Counted from the first letter of the stretch, positions 36,931 to 46,947 are shown. The stretch is DNA of 64,000 nt from Nocardia sp. NBC_01730 (GCF_035920445.1 NZ_CP109162.1:7874001-7938000), one strand, 5' to 3'. Notes: a model not told the origin generated them from the sequence alone. Translations and numbers: made by a program.

Positions 36931-38190
36931 ATGGGCGACAGGTACACCGAATACGACAGGGAACGCATCGTCGTCGAAGGCGCCAAGACCGCGGGTCTCG
37001 GCCCGCCGCGCAGTGAGTTCGAAACCGGCCACCGCACCGAGTTCGCCCGCGACCGCGCCCGTGTGCTGCACTCGGCCGCGTTGCGCAGGCTGGCCGACAA
37101 AACCCAGGTCATGGGTCCGCGCGAGGGGGACACCCCGCGCACCCGGCTCACCCACTCCATCGAGGTCGCCCAGATCGGCCGCAGCATCGCCGACGGCCTC
37201 GGCTGCGACCCCGACCTGGTCGACCTGGCCGGCCTTGCCCACGACATCGGCCACCCGCCCTACGGCCACAATGGCGAGACAGCGCTGGACACCTTCGCCG
37301 ACGCGTACGGCGGATTCGAGGGCAACGCGCAGAACCTGCGCATCCTCACCCGCCTCGAACCCAAGGTGCTCGCGGCCGACGGTACCAGCGCCGGACTGAA
37401 CCTCACCCGCGCCTCGTTGGACGCGGCCCTCAAATATCCTTGGGGTAGAACGGGTTCCGGTACCAAATTCGGTGCGTACGAGGTCGACGCCGAGCGTCTG
37501 GAGTGGATACGCAAGGGTGCGCCCGATCGGCGGCGCAGCCTGGAATGCCAGATCATGGACTGGTCCGATGATGTCGCCTACTCGGTGCACGACGTCGAGG
37601 ACGGTGTGCTCGCAGGCCGCATCGATCTGCGCGCCCTCGCCGACCCCGCCGAGCAGGACGCGCTGGCGACCCTCGGCCAATTCCAGCACTCGCTGTCGGC
37701 CGACGAGCTGACCGCCGCCGCGCAACGACTTTCGGAGCTGCCCGTGGTCGCGGCGGCCTCCGGGTACGACGGCACGTTCACCGCTTCGGTCGCATTGAAG
37801 CGCCTGACCAGCGAGCTCGTCGGCCGTTTCGCCACCGCCGCGATCATGGCGACCAGAGATGTCGCGGGGCAAGGCCGGCTCTCCCGCTATGACGCCGAGT
37901 TGGAGATACCGCGCATCGTCGCCGCCGAGGTGGCCCTGCTGAAGACCGTCGCGCTGCGGTACGTCATGTCTGATCCGGCGCACAAGCTGCGGCAGGCCGC
38001 CCAGCGCGAACGCATCCTCGCGGTGGCCGAGCGGCTGGTGGCCACCGCGCCGCACGGCCTCGACCCGCTCCTGCTGCCCGTCTGGGACGCCGCCACCGAC
38101 GACACCGCACATATACGTGTCATCGTCGACCAGATCGCCTCCTACACCGAGAGCCGCCTGGAGCGCGTCGCCGCCCAGTTGAACGTATAG
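36931..38190 (+). CDS. dgt: Deoxyguanosinetriphosphate triphosphohydrolase
   Basis: A 419-residue HD-domain protein. The metal residues are visible as [13 protein letters not shown] (first His), [16 protein letters not shown] (HD pair) and the later Asp in [13 protein letters not shown]. It cuts dNTPs, classically dGTP, to the nucleoside and triphosphate. The dgt-dnaG order is the mycobacterial one. The ATG at 36931 has no strong Shine-Dalgarno and may rely on the nearby upstream stop. Confidence 0.95.
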   Translation: MGDRYTEYDRERIVVEGAKTAGLGPPRSEFETGHRTEFARDRARVLHSAALRRLADKTQVMGPREGDTPRTRLTHSIEVAQIGRSIADGLGCDPDLVDLAGLAHDIGHPPYGHNGETALDTFADAYGGFEGNAQNLRILTRLEPKVLAADGTSAGLNLTRASLDAALKYPWGRTGSGTKFGAYEVDAERLEWIRKGAPDRRRSLECQIMDWSDDVAYSVHDVEDGVLAGRIDLRALADPAEQDALATLGQFQHSLSADELTAAAQRLSELPVVAAASGYDGTFTASVALKRLTSELVGRFATAAIMATRDVAGQGRLSRYDAELEIPRIVAAEVALLKTVALRYVMSDPAHKLRQAAQRERILAVAERLVATAPHGLDPLLLPVWDAATDDTAHIRVIVDQIASYTESRLERVAAQLNV

Positions 38191-38386
38191 CGCGTCAACT
38201 CTTCGAACTGGTGGTCCTGCCCCGAGTCGAATCCCACCACGTAGGCGGCCGGAATAAGCTCATTCCGACACCTCGCATTCGGGCCTGGGCCGGGCGGAGC
38301 GGCGCACATCCACTTTCCTGCACCAACCGATCTGGCCTGACCAGCCTCCGGGCGGGTCGCCGCCGCCTTCGCCTAGACTCACTGCC

Positions 38387-40312
38387 GTGGCCGGACGACT
38401 CCCTGATCGCGATATCGCGACGATACGCGAACGCGTCCGGATCGAAGATGTGGTGGGGGAGTACGTCGCGCTGAAGCGCGCGGGTGCGGACTCCATGAAG
38501 GGTTTGTGCCCGTTCCACGACGAGAAATCGCCCTCGTTCCACGTGCGGCCCAACCACGGCCTGTTCCACTGCTTCGGCTGCGGTGAGGGCGGCGACGTGT
38601 TCGCCTTCCTGCAGAAGATCGAGCACATCGGCTTCGTCGAGGCGGTCGAGCAACTCGCCGACCAGGTCGGCTACCAGATCAACTACGAGGGTGGCGGGAC
38701 CTCGGTGCAGCGTGACCGGGGCACCCGCTCCCGCCTGGTCGCGGCGAACGCGGCCGCGCACGAGTTCTACCTGTCCCAGTTGCGTGAGCCGGGCGCCGAG
38801 GCGGCACGCAAATATCTCACCGAGCGCAATTTCGACGCGGCCGCGGCTCAGCAGTTCGGCTGCGGCTACGCCCCCGCAGGGTGGGACACGCTGACCAAGC
38901 ATCTGCTGCGCAAGGGTTTCGATTTCAAGGAGCTGGAGGCCGCCGGGCTGTCGCGGCAGGGCCAGCGCGGCCCGATGGACCGCTTCCACCGGCGCCTGCT
39001 CTGGCCGATCCGCAATCTCGGTGGCGACATCATCGGATTCGGCGCACGCAAGCTCTTCGAAGACGACACTATGCCCGGCAAGTACATCAACACCCCGGAA
39101 ACGTTGCTGTACAAGAAGTCTCAGGTGCTTTTCGGTCTCGATCACGCCAAGCGGGAGATCGCCAAGGGACACCAGGCCGTCGTGGTGGAGGGCTACACCG
39201 ACGTGATGGCGATGCACCTGGCCGGCGTGAAAACCGCTGTCGCCTCGTGCGGCACCGCCTTCGGTGACGAACACCTCGCGCTGCTGCGCCGCCTGATGAT
39301 GGACGACAATTTCTGGCGCGGTGAGATCATCTACACTTTCGACGGTGACGCGGCAGGTCAGGCCGCGGCGCTGAAAGCTTTCGGGGGCGACCAGAAGCTG
39401 GCGGGCCAGACCTACATCGCGATCGCGCCGGACGGGCAGGACCCCTGCGAACTGCGCCAGCACTCCGGCGACGGCGCTGTGCGCGACCTGGTAGCCCGCC
39501 GAACCCCCTTGTACGAGTTCGTGGTTCGCGGTCTGCTCGCCGACCACGACCTGGATACCGCCGAAGGGCAGGTGGAGGCACTGCGCCGCGCGGTGCCCGT
39601 GGTCGCGCAGATCAAGGACAACGCACTGCGCAAGGCGTACGCCACCAAGCTGGCGGGCTGGGTCGGCTGGGACGATATCCAGACCGTCGTGCGTCGAGTC
39701 GGCGAGGAGGCCAAGCGGAATCGCAACGGCGGAGGGCAGACCGGAGTGGGCCGCGCGACCGCGCCGCCGCGGCGCGAGGTGGTCGCCGAACATCCTGCGG
39801 CACGGCCGAATCCGAACGATCCCACGCTGCTGCCGCAACGGCAGGTGCTGGCCGCCGCGCTACAGTACCCGGGGACGGCCGGGGCGGGTTTCGACGCGCT
39901 CGAACCGGAGGCCTTCACTCACCCCGCCTACACGGTCGTCCGCACGCTGATCGCCGGGGCGGGCGGCACGGCAGCCGGGCTGGGCGGCGCCGAATGGGTC
40001 AACGCCGTCGCGGACCGCACCGACGACCTCACGGTGCGGGCCATGCTGTCCGAGTTGGCCAACGAGCCGCTGCCGGTGAAGTCCGAGGCCGACATCCCGC
40101 GCTTCATCGCCGGTGTGCTGGCGCGTACGCAGGAGGCCTGGGTCGGCAGGCAGATCGCCGAGCTGAAGTCCAAGCTGCAGCGGGTGTCCTCGACCGAACA
40201 GCCGGAGGCGTACTTCGCTTTGTTCGGCGATCTGGTCGCCCTGGAGCAGTACCGCAAGAGCCTGCTCACCCAGGCGATGGGCAGCCACGGCGATTTCGCG
40301 ACCGGGGCGTAG
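38387..40312 (+). CDS. dnaG: DNA primase
   Basis: A 641-residue primase: N-terminal CHC2 zinc finger (CPFHDEKSPSFHV, then HCFGCGEGGD), RNA polymerase core with TOPRIM (VVEGYTDVMAMH, FDGDAAGQAA), and a C-terminal helicase-binding domain. It synthesises the RNA primers for replication. It starts with GTG at 38387, 196 bases after dgt. The linker around residues 445-480 is Gly/Arg/Pro-rich and low-complexity. Confidence 0.97.
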   Translation: MAGRLPDRDIATIRERVRIEDVVGEYVALKRAGADSMKGLCPFHDEKSPSFHVRPNHGLFHCFGCGEGGDVFAFLQKIEHIGFVEAVEQLADQVGYQINYEGGGTSVQRDRGTRSRLVAANAAAHEFYLSQLREPGAEAARKYLTERNFDAAAAQQFGCGYAPAGWDTLTKHLLRKGFDFKELEAAGLSRQGQRGPMDRFHRRLLWPIRNLGGDIIGFGARKLFEDDTMPGKYINTPETLLYKKSQVLFGLDHAKREIAKGHQAVVVEGYTDVMAMHLAGVKTAVASCGTAFGDEHLALLRRLMMDDNFWRGEIIYTFDGDAAGQAAALKAFGGDQKLAGQTYIAIAPDGQDPCELRQHSGDGAVRDLVARRTPLYEFVVRGLLADHDLDTAEGQVEALRRAVPVVAQIKDNALRKAYATKLAGWVGWDDIQTVVRRVGEEAKRNRNGGGQTGVGRATAPPRREVVAEHPAARPNPNDPTLLPQRQVLAAALQYPGTAGAGFDALEPEAFTHPAYTVVRTLIAGAGGTAAGLGGAEWVNAVADRTDDLTVRAMLSELANEPLPVKSEADIPRFIAGVLARTQEAWVGRQIAELKSKLQRVSSTEQPEAYFALFGDLVALEQYRKSLLTQAMGSHGDFATGA

Positions 40313-40646
40313 CGGTCACAAAATCCGTCCCGCGATCGACACCCACGGCGTTTCTCGGCGCATCGGCGTCGTTCCTCGCACAGGATGCGTTCAGTTGTGC
40401 GGTTCCGGTGTCGGAGTGCAGTGCACATTGGGCCCGGCGTAGCCGCTCAGCGGGCTGAGCAGGGCTTCGCGCGCCGCCCACACCGCCGTATATGGCGTAC
40501 TCGGTCGGGTCTGGGCTCACCACGATTCCGATCGGTCCCAGGTCGTCGCCCGTCTGTGCCCGGACTGTCAATGGGCCAAGTGAGGCTGGTTCGGTTCGAC
40601 GACGACGCCCACCGCGACCCGCTCGATCAGCCCCCGTGACTACCCT
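40313..40646. other. Intergenic region after dnaG, possible gene remnant
   Basis: No intact gene. On the minus strand, TGDDLGPIGIVVSPDPTEY runs on to AIYGGVGGAR with coding-like codon use. A +1 shift near 40475 would continue it as EALLSPLSGYAGPNVHC to a stop near 40394. This looks like a frameshifted remnant of a short secreted or unknown protein, but no family is recognised. Confidence 0.3.
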
Positions 40647-40892
40647 TCAGCGGCGCAGCTGGTCGTGCGGCACCATGATGGTGGTCCGCTCGTCGAGCGG
40701 CTCCATCGGCTCCAGGCGCGGCCGGGTGCTGAGCTTGTCCGCCAATTTCTGTCTGCCGACGAGCACGAGCTTGCGGGTCACCGGGCTCTCGGTCAGCGCG
40801 CGGGTAGCCGCACTGATCTGTTCGTAGCGAGCCCGTCCGGCCTTGCTGCCGAGTACGTAACCGGCCGCCACGCCGATGATCAACCGCAGCAT
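40647..40892 (-). CDS. Small YtxH-like membrane-associated protein
   Basis: An 81-residue protein starting MLRLIIGVAAGYVLGSKAGR, with a glycine-rich membrane helix in the first 15 residues, then a charged helix. GGGAGGAG lies upstream of the ATG at 40892. The size and its position next to dnaG match the small mycobacterial protein at that locus (Rv2342). YtxH-like proteins are stress-linked, but no activity is known. Confidence 0.7.
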   Translation of the reverse strand: MLRLIIGVAAGYVLGSKAGRARYEQISAATRALTESPVTRKLVLVGRQKLADKLSTRPRLEPMEPLDERTTIMVPHDQLRR

Positions 40893-41092
40893 CTCGATGT
40901 GCTCCTCCCGTTGCCTGTTCGCGGCTACCATCCTGCCCGACGCCGCGCACGCCTGTCGATCCGGCTGCCCACTACGAACACACCCCTGCAATCCCGGACA
41001 AGTCAGCAGCTAGAGACGCGATTTGGGCCCTCGCCCAGCGATGCGCTAAAGTTTCTCCTCGGCCCGCCCGGTACCGAGCGAGTCGAGGATAG

Positions 41093-41165
41093 TCCCCTAT
41101 AGCTCAATTGGCAGAGCAGCCGACTGTTAATCGGCAGGTTTCTGGTTCGAGTCCAGATGGGGGAG
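41093..41165 (+). tRNA. asnT: tRNA-Asn (anticodon GTT)
   Basis: The acceptor stem is TCCCCTA/TGGGGGA, the D arm AGCTCAATTGGCAGAGC, the anticodon stem GCCGA/TCGGC with loop CTGTTAA (anticodon GTT at 41126-41128), and the T arm CTGGTTCGAGTCCAG. All arms pair. It marks the right edge of the conserved backbone; accessory genes begin beyond it, which fits the frequent use of tRNA genes as integration sites. Confidence 0.96.
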
Positions 41166-41174
41166 CATAAATAG

Positions 41175-41209
41175 CAGGTCAGGCACGATCACCGTGCCTG
41201 ACCTGTTTA
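41175..41209 (+). terminator. Terminator after tRNA-Asn
   Basis: CAGGTCAGGCACG-ATCAC-CGTGCCTGACCTG is a perfect 13-base stem with a 5-base loop, followed by TTTAG. It starts 10 bases after the tRNA. Confidence 0.85.
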
Positions 41210-41529
41210 GTCTGCGGGCTGCGACCAAGAATACGCCAAGAATTCCGGTCCGAACTTCCTGGCCGCCGCAACCGTTTCGCCTGTGGGTATGGCCCATCGG
41301 TCTGTCGCTTCCCGGCTCGTCGGTTGAACGTCGCAGGTTCGTGCCCTCGGCGGGGCACATCGAAGATGGGAACGCGGGTGAACTGCGGTTTTCCGGTGGC
41401 CGGTTGGTCGTCCAGGCTGAATACCCGCTGTAGGTGGGCAGCCCGCCGGTGTGTTTGGCGGCGCGGCTGGACATCAATCCAGCCGTAGAAATGGAGATCT
41501 TCGCAATGACGCTGCCTGTAGGGTTCAAG
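41210..41529. other. Gene-free gap between tRNA-Asn and the NTPase operon
   Basis: I see no coding sequence or clear repeat here. Open frames on both strands lack ribosome sites and show no domain. No second copy of the tRNA 3' end was noticed in this gap. Confidence 0.5.
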
Positions 41530-44500
41530 TCACTTGGTCTTCGATTCGGTCCGGACGGTGTCTGGTCTGCTTGTCCGTGGGTCTCTCCGTCGGGGTCCCT
41601 GGTTGTCCATCAGCTCGGTTGCGAGGGCGTGCAGGACGGTCGGGGCGACGACAGGGAGGGCGGGCAGAGCACGCTCCATTGGTGCTACTGACAACGCGAT
41701 TGCGAGTAGGCGTTTGGAGGACTGTCTCGGTGCGAGTTCGGTAGTGGTGGATGGGATGTTCAGTGAACTCGTCTCGGCCGCAGCGTGTTTGGCTATGCCG
41801 GTGCGGGAGGAGTTGGTGTTTGCGACTGCTCGCGCGAGGTGTGTGAGGGCGTCTGCTTGCTGGATGGGGTCGTGGATGCTGCGGGCGATCGATTCGGCGC
41901 GATCGGGCGCGGTCAGTGCCCATGCGTCGACCAGCAGTGCGAGTGCTGCGGACTGGTGTCCGAGATCGGTGATGCTGCGGGCGATGGCCTCGGCGCGGTC
42001 GGGATCGATTCGTGCGATTGCTTTGGCCACGTCCGCTCGCGTGGAGTAGTGGTGCAGGGGTTCGGGGAGGTCGTTGGCCAGGGATTCTGCTTCGTGTGCG
42101 AGATGCACTGCGCGATCGGGATGTTGGTCGGCGGCTATGTCAGCGAGGTGAGCGAGTACATGGGCTCGCTGCGCCGGGTCGGTGATGGTGCGGGCGATGG
42201 TTTCGGCGTGATCGGGATCGAAGTTCGCTACCGCTCTAGCGAGGTGGGCGAGGGGGTTGGCCTGCTGCGCAGGGTCGGTGATGCTGCGGGCGGTCTTCTC
42301 CGCGTCTGCGGCTAGTCCAGTTGCGCGGTCGGGATCGATCCGGGCGATCGCTTTGGCTGCGACGCCGAGAATGTGGGTTTGTTGTGCTGGTTCGGGGAGG
42401 TTACGCGCGATAGCTTCTGCGTCGTCGGTCAGTCGAACAGCGTGAGGAGGATCGGTCGTGGCGGCTCGTTCGGCAAGTGTGGCGAGTACATACGCCTGCT
42501 CCTCGAGTCCAGAGATTCGATGTGCCAGAATCTCGGCGCGGTCGAGGTCGACGCTGCCTGCCGCTATCGCCATCTGCACAAGCGCATAGTTTTGTTGCAC
42601 CGGGTCAGCAATGTCTTGAGTCAGCATTTCGGCGCGGTCGGGGTCGACAGTCGCTATCGCGATCGCCACATGGATGTGGGCGTAGGTGCGCTGTTCCGGG
42701 TCTGTGAGATGACGTGCCAGGTTCTCGGCGAGATCCGCATCGATACCTACGAGTAGCGCGGCCATGCGAGCGAGGACGTAGTCGGTGACGCCCGGTTCAG
42801 CCTCGCGCGCGGCTATGGTTTCCGCGTCGAACGCTAGCCGCTCAGCACGGTCGGAGTCGATTTCGATCACGACCTCGGCCAATCGAGCGAGTACTCGAGC
42901 CTGGTCCCCGTTCTTCGGTAGGCCGCGAGCGATAGTTTCGGCATCATCGACAATGCGCATGCAGCGATCTGGATCGATACTCGCCACCACCGAAGCGACA
43001 CGGATGATCTCGTTGGCCCTGTGTTCCATTTCGGAGAGCCCGCGAGCAATCGCCTCCGCCTTATTGATGAGATCTACGGCACGGGCTGGGTCGGTGACGG
43101 CAGCTAGACGGGCGAGTCTGAGGAGCGAACCGAACTTCAGCGATTGATCGGTGATGCCGTCAGCGACGGCTTCCGCTTCGTCGAGATCCAAGCGGTTCGT
43201 TACGCCCGCCAAACTATGTGCCACTCTGTCTCGCTGATCAAGGTCGTGAATGGCATGCGAGGCAGCGTCGGCTTCACGGACGAGGCGGAGAACGCGGCCG
43301 GGTTCGATCACCGCTGCACTGTGCGCCAACCAGGTCAGCGCCTGGGCTCGCTGGACAGGATCGGCGATATCACGAGCGATGACTTCTGCGCGATCGAAGT
43401 CGACCCTCGCGACCTGCTCGGCCACGTACGCGAGGGTGAAGCCCTGCATGCTTGTCTGGGAGATGTCGGAAGCTGCGACCGTGGCTTCGTCGATGAGTCG
43501 ACCAGTGCGCTCGGGATGGGTCGCCGCCACTGTCACTGCCAGGTCGATCAGTCGGTGAACCCGCGCCTGCGGACTGGCGTTGCTGCGGGCGACGGTTTCC
43601 GCGCGCTCGAGGTTGCCCAGGCGAGCCCAGACGATCAATAGTTGATGAGGGATGTTGTCGTTGCGGCTGTGTAGGTGATCACGATAGTTCGTCAACCGTG
43701 CGGTTTTGAGCAGGTCCGGGTCGGGTTGCTCATAGATATGTTGTTGTACAAGGCGGATCTCGTTGAGGGCGATCCAGTCGCTCCCCACACGCGTGCGCAT
43801 CCGGTCGTGACGGCCAGCGTCGAGAGCGAGGTCCACCATCCGCGAAATTTCGTTGTGTTTGTCGAGGATTGGAAAGTAGCGGCGGAGTAGGAAGTCTGGG
43901 GTGTGGTCGGGCCAGGCGAGGTCGCGGTAGCGATCGGCCCAGGCGTGCAACCGTTCCAGGCATTTGTTGATGTAGGTGGTGCCGAGTTCGGTTTCGGCGG
44001 TGCGTTGCAGGGTTTCATGCGCCAGCCCGTAGACGGGGTCACCTGTGTCGTCGGGACTGGAGTAGCCCGTGCGGGTGCGCAGGCTTCGTCCGGCGACCGC
44101 GTACAGCAGTTCGTGAATTTCGAACGGTGCCATGTCGGTGAGGTCGGTGAGTTCGGAGGCGGTCAGGCCGTTGGCGGTGGTGATCAGCGCGAGCAGGTGA
44201 CGGTGCTTGTCGGGGCCTCGCAGCAGAGCACCGAGTTCGGCGACGGCCTTGTTGCGGACGTCGGCGGCGAATGGTGAGGAGGTGAGTGGGTGAGGTTTGG
44301 TCTTGGTGAGGGGGTGACCGTGGGGGATGGGCAGTGTGGGGCCGTGGCGGCTGGCGACGATGACCCGAAGGTTCGGGTCCGGGTGCGCCGGTAGCAGGGT
44401 CACAATGGGCGGCTTGCCGGTGTCCTCGTCGAGTCCGTCCACGACCAGCACCAACCGGCGACCGGCCTCGGCTTCGCGGCCAGCCGCGAGAGTGAGTAGG

Positions 44501-44973
44501 TCGCTGAGCAGGCCGTCGCGATTGAGTGTCGTGCCGGCGATCAGTGGCTGTTGATCCGGCAGCAGAACGGCGAGTTGGTCCAGGACTGCGGCGGTGAAGG
44601 CGGTGTGGGTGTTCTGATCGGCGAGGCGGTCGGTGATGAAGAACCCGATCACCGTCACCTTCGATGGTGGGAACAGCATGAACCACGTCAGCAGCGCGGA
44701 CTTCCCTGCCCACGGTTTCGCTTTGATCCACAGGTAGGGCTGTTCGCCATGGCAGAACCCGGTCAGTTCGTCGAGTTCGAGTTTCCGGTCTTGCAGTCCG
44801 TCGACGGGGGCGAGGAACTCGCGTACCTGCGAGACATAGCGCGATCTCCCGTCATGGGGCGCGCTGGTCGGCACTATGCCGAGGTGGAGATGGTGCGAGA
44901 TTCGCAGATCGCCTTCGACATGGACTCGGTCGAAATCGTAGAGCGGTGTGGTGGGCTGTTGCCCGGTGCTCAT
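41530..44973 (-). CDS. STAND-like P-loop NTPase with 17 degenerate helical repeats
   Basis: A 1147-residue protein. After about 75 residues comes an NTPase domain: Walker A AKPWAGKSALLTW (85-97), Walker B RLVLVVDGLDED (173-184) and VIVASRHGP (204-212), the sensor position seen in NACHT/STAND proteins. A winged-helix-like region follows (TANGLTASELTDLTDMAPFE, 267-286). Residues about 454-1060 hold 17 degenerate units of 32 or 39 residues on the pattern DPDRAExIARxITDPxQQAxAL, probably a helical solenoid that senses a ligand. The ATG at 44973 overlaps the preceding stop (ATGA), making it the last gene of a three-gene operon. STAND ATPases with repeat sensors act in anti-phage defence (Avs-like), cell death and regulation. 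No nuclease or TIR effector is fused here, so the partners are the candidate effectors. Confidence 0.85.
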   Translation of the reverse strand: MSTGQQPTTPLYDFDRVHVEGDLRISHHLHLGIVPTSAPHDGRSRYVSQVREFLAPVDGLQDRKLELDELTGFCHGEQPYLWIKAKPWAGKSALLTWFMLFPPSKVTVIGFFITDRLADQNTHTAFTAAVLDQLAVLLPDQQPLIAGTTLNRDGLLSDLLTLAAGREAEAGRRLVLVVDGLDEDTGKPPIVTLLPAHPDPNLRVIVASRHGPTLPIPHGHPLTKTKPHPLTSSPFAADVRNKAVAELGALLRGPDKHRHLLALITTANGLTASELTDLTDMAPFEIHELLYAVAGRSLRTRTGYSSPDDTGDPVYGLAHETLQRTAETELGTTYINKCLERLHAWADRYRDLAWPDHTPDFLLRRYFPILDKHNEISRMVDLALDAGRHDRMRTRVGSDWIALNEIRLVQQHIYEQPDPDLLKTARLTNYRDHLHSRNDNIPHQLLIVWARLGNLERAETVARSNASPQARVHRLIDLAVTVAATHPERTGRLIDEATVAASDISQTSMQGFTLAYVAEQVARVDFDRAEVIARDIADPVQRAQALTWLAHSAAVIEPGRVLRLVREADAASHAIHDLDQRDRVAHSLAGVTNRLDLDEAEAVADGITDQSLKFGSLLRLARLAAVTDPARAVDLINKAEAIARGLSEMEHRANEIIRVASVVASIDPDRCMRIVDDAETIARGLPKNGDQARVLARLAEVVIEIDSDRAERLAFDAETIAAREAEPGVTDYVLARMAALLVGIDADLAENLARHLTDPEQRTYAHIHVAIAIATVDPDRAEMLTQDIADPVQQNYALVQMAIAAGSVDLDRAEILAHRISGLEEQAYVLATLAERAATTDPPHAVRLTDDAEAIARNLPEPAQQTHILGVAAKAIARIDPDRATGLAADAEKTARSITDPAQQANPLAHLARAVANFDPDHAETIARTITDPAQRAHVLAHLADIAADQHPDRAVHLAHEAESLANDLPEPLHHYSTRADVAKAIARIDPDRAEAIARSITDLGHQSAALALLVDAWALTAPDRAESIARSIHDPIQQADALTHLARAVANTNSSRTGIAKHAAAETSSLNIPSTTTELAPRQSSKRLLAIALSVAPMERALPALPVVAPTVLHALATELMDNQGPRRRDPRTSRPDTVRTESKTK

Positions 44974-45338
44974 GGGTGTGAGGCATCGCCTCCGGTGATG
45001 TTCTTGAACTCCATGTCCCCACCGAAATGCCCGCCGTCGACCTCGACCGCGGTGCCCGTGGAGCGGACCCCATCGGCGCGAAGCCCGCCCTGGGACTTGA
45101 TCTTCCGTAGGAGGATTCCCCGAGCAGCCGGGTCGCCGCCGGTGGTGGGGTACTGGGCCGATTGTGTCCACAACGACGCGGCGAACACCCCGACGGTCAA
45201 CACCGCAACGGCTATCCACATCCACAGCGAATGATCCCCGCCGGTCGCGTAGTTCACCGCGACCGCCAACCCTGTCGACATCACAGCGGTCACCGCCGTT
45301 GGCACGGCCACCCGTGCCAGTACCCGTCCCGAAGTCAT
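44970..45338 (-). CDS. Two-TM small membrane protein of the NTPase operon
   Basis: A 122-residue protein with two membrane helices (about residues 8-28 and 36-58) and a C-terminal domain of about 60 residues with GILLRKIKSQGGLRADGV, then VEVDGGHFGGDMEFKNITGG. The tail looks like a short beta-rich element. GGGAGG precedes the ATG. Both ends overlap their neighbours by ATGA, so all three proteins are probably made in fixed proportion. A membrane-acting effector partner of the NTPase is possible; that is a guess. Confidence 0.7.
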   Translation of the reverse strand: MTSGRVLARVAVPTAVTAVMSTGLAVAVNYATGGDHSLWMWIAVAVLTVGVFAASLWTQSAQYPTTGGDPAARGILLRKIKSQGGLRADGVRSTGTAVEVDGGHFGGDMEFKNITGGDASHP

Positions 45339-46003
45339 ACCGACCTCCCACCCGCGAAATAGTGAGGCCCATCCTCACAGCTCCGCAGCCGGAAAACCAG
45401 CCGACTGTCGGCTGCCAGGAGGAAGAGGACCTGCTCGGCCTCTACCGCGTGCTGGTTGGTGTACTTCACCGCCACGCTACTGCTGTGGCCCTTGCGGATC
45501 AGGGCGGCGGTGACGCCATTGGTCCGTCGTGCCAGTTCCTTCAGCTGAAGTAGAGCCGATTCTGTCGTGCCGTCTTCGATACCTCCCACCGGACGGAGAG
45601 CCCGCTCAGCATCCAGGTAGTTCTGCGCCCACCACCGAAGGGCGTGCTGCACTCGATCGGCCCGAGCGGCCGGATGCAGGATCCAGTACGCGATCGACAG
45701 ATTTTCTAGAGCTCCGCGGGCGAGGCTGAACGGCGATGAGATGTGGAGCATGGGTCCGTCGACGACATGTGACTTCAGGGCATGTAGGTGGTCAATACCC
45801 GAGGCCAGACACGATACGACAGCCGCACTAACAGAGTAGGAGGTAGGTCTGAACCCTGCGTCGTCACCCGCGAGAACAGATCCTGGAGCGGTCTGGAACG
45901 CACGAACGGAACGGACACGCTCTAGCATTGAGTCGACATCAGGACCGACCTGATCCCATAGGGCGTCGATCACCTCAGCGGGCACATCCTGCGGTTCGGA
46001 CAC
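45335..46003 (-). CDS. All-helical protein, DUF5677/HEPN-like
   Basis: A 222-residue protein, mostly alpha-helical: ISSPFSLARGALENLSIAYW then ILHPAARADRVQHALRWWAQ resembles actinobacterial DUF5677-like proteins, whose helices recall the HEPN fold. The HEPN RNase signature Rx4-6H is not evident. It is the first gene of the ATGA-coupled operon with the membrane protein and the NTPase. Its role could be sensor, effector or adaptor; the sequence does not decide. Confidence 0.6.
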   Translation of the reverse strand: MSEPQDVPAEVIDALWDQVGPDVDSMLERVRSVRAFQTAPGSVLAGDDAGFRPTSYSVSAAVVSCLASGIDHLHALKSHVVDGPMLHISSPFSLARGALENLSIAYWILHPAARADRVQHALRWWAQNYLDAERALRPVGGIEDGTTESALLQLKELARRTNGVTAALIRKGHSSSVAVKYTNQHAVEAEQVLFLLAADSRLVFRLRSCEDGPHYFAGGRSV

Positions 46004-46251
46004 GGAACTAGTGAATCACCGAACTTCCCATCTTCCCAAGGGAATTCAATGGATGAGGGATCGAGCCTGACGACGCGGAGTCATCCGACCCGCCCTGCCG
46101 CTCGAATGGGGTGCCGCGAGGCCCACGATCGCCCTCGGTGCCGTGACGAGGGGTACGGCGAAGGGAGTGTCGGGGCCTCTCGGTCGATCGGTCGGCAGGG
46201 CTTACGGCTTCGCCGCCAATACCCGCTAGGTGAACTTCGGGCATGGCTCTG

Positions 46252-46896
46252 TCAGTCGAACACGGTTGGTAGGTCTGGCTTGTTCCAGTGCTCGTGGAGT
46301 AGCCGGATTTGGGTGTCGAGTACCCGGGTGGTCGACAGTTCGGGCAGCTCGTCGACGTCGAACCAGCCGACTTCCATGGTCTCGACAGGGCTGGGTTGGC
46401 CGTGGGAGATGGTCTCGCACAAGAAGAACAGCTTGTACACGTGGTAAGGGAAGGCGGGCTGGTGGCCTTGCACGTCGCGGTCGTGCAAGGCTACGAGTTT
46501 GCGGGCGCGCACGGCGATACCGGATTCTTCGTGGACTTCACGTTCGACTGCGAGTGAGGGCGGTTCCAGGACATCGCACCAGCCGCCGGGCAGGGTCCAT
46601 TTCTCGTCGCTGCGGTCGCGGATGAGCAGGATGCGGCCCTGGTCATCGAAGACACCGCCACGGACGTCGACTTTGGGTGTCATGTAGCCCTGTTCGAGGA
46701 ACACGTTCTGGTGCAGGTCCTCGACGGTGCCGCTGCTGATGAGGGCCAGCAGGTCGGCGGATATCTGTTTGGCCTGTTCGTAGCGTTGCCGGTCGAAGAC
46801 GTCGGTGGAGAAGACGAGGCCGTTGTGCGCTAGGGCGGCCAGAGCAATGGCGTGTTGGCGGATCTGGGTCTCGGCTGTCGGTTGAGCGTTGTCCAT
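46252..46896 (-). CDS. NUDIX hydrolase with N-terminal Nudix_N-type domain
   Basis: A 214-residue protein (230 if the ATG at 46944 is used). A helical region (residues 1-60) precedes the catalytic domain with the Nudix box GGWCDVLEPPSLAVEREVHE continuing ESGI. The layout matches two-domain ADP-ribose/NADH pyrophosphatase-like enzymes. AAGGACC precedes the ATG at 46896. It follows the GNAT gene closely, and both lie leftward in the accessory region. Confidence 0.87.
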   Translation of the reverse strand: MDNAQPTAETQIRQHAIALAALAHNGLVFSTDVFDRQRYEQAKQISADLLALISSGTVEDLHQNVFLEQGYMTPKVDVRGGVFDDQGRILLIRDRSDEKWTLPGGWCDVLEPPSLAVEREVHEESGIAVRARKLVALHDRDVQGHQPAFPYHVYKLFFLCETISHGQPSPVETMEVGWFDVDELPELSTTRVLDTQIRLLHEHWNKPDLPTVFD

Positions 46897-46947
46897 CCAG
46901 GGTCCTTTGGTCGGATCGGCGTTGTCGCAGCGGCTGTTCGACATAGG

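Noticed and set aside
41127..41528. Minus-strand ORF ending LPHLDSNQKPAD
   Set aside because: Its end is the antisense of the tRNA-Asn, a known source of false protein predictions; no ribosome site or domain is present.
41093..41529. Phage-type attachment site at the tRNA-Asn 3' end
   Set aside because: The location is suggestive, but no second copy of the tRNA 3' end and no intact integrase were found in the window.
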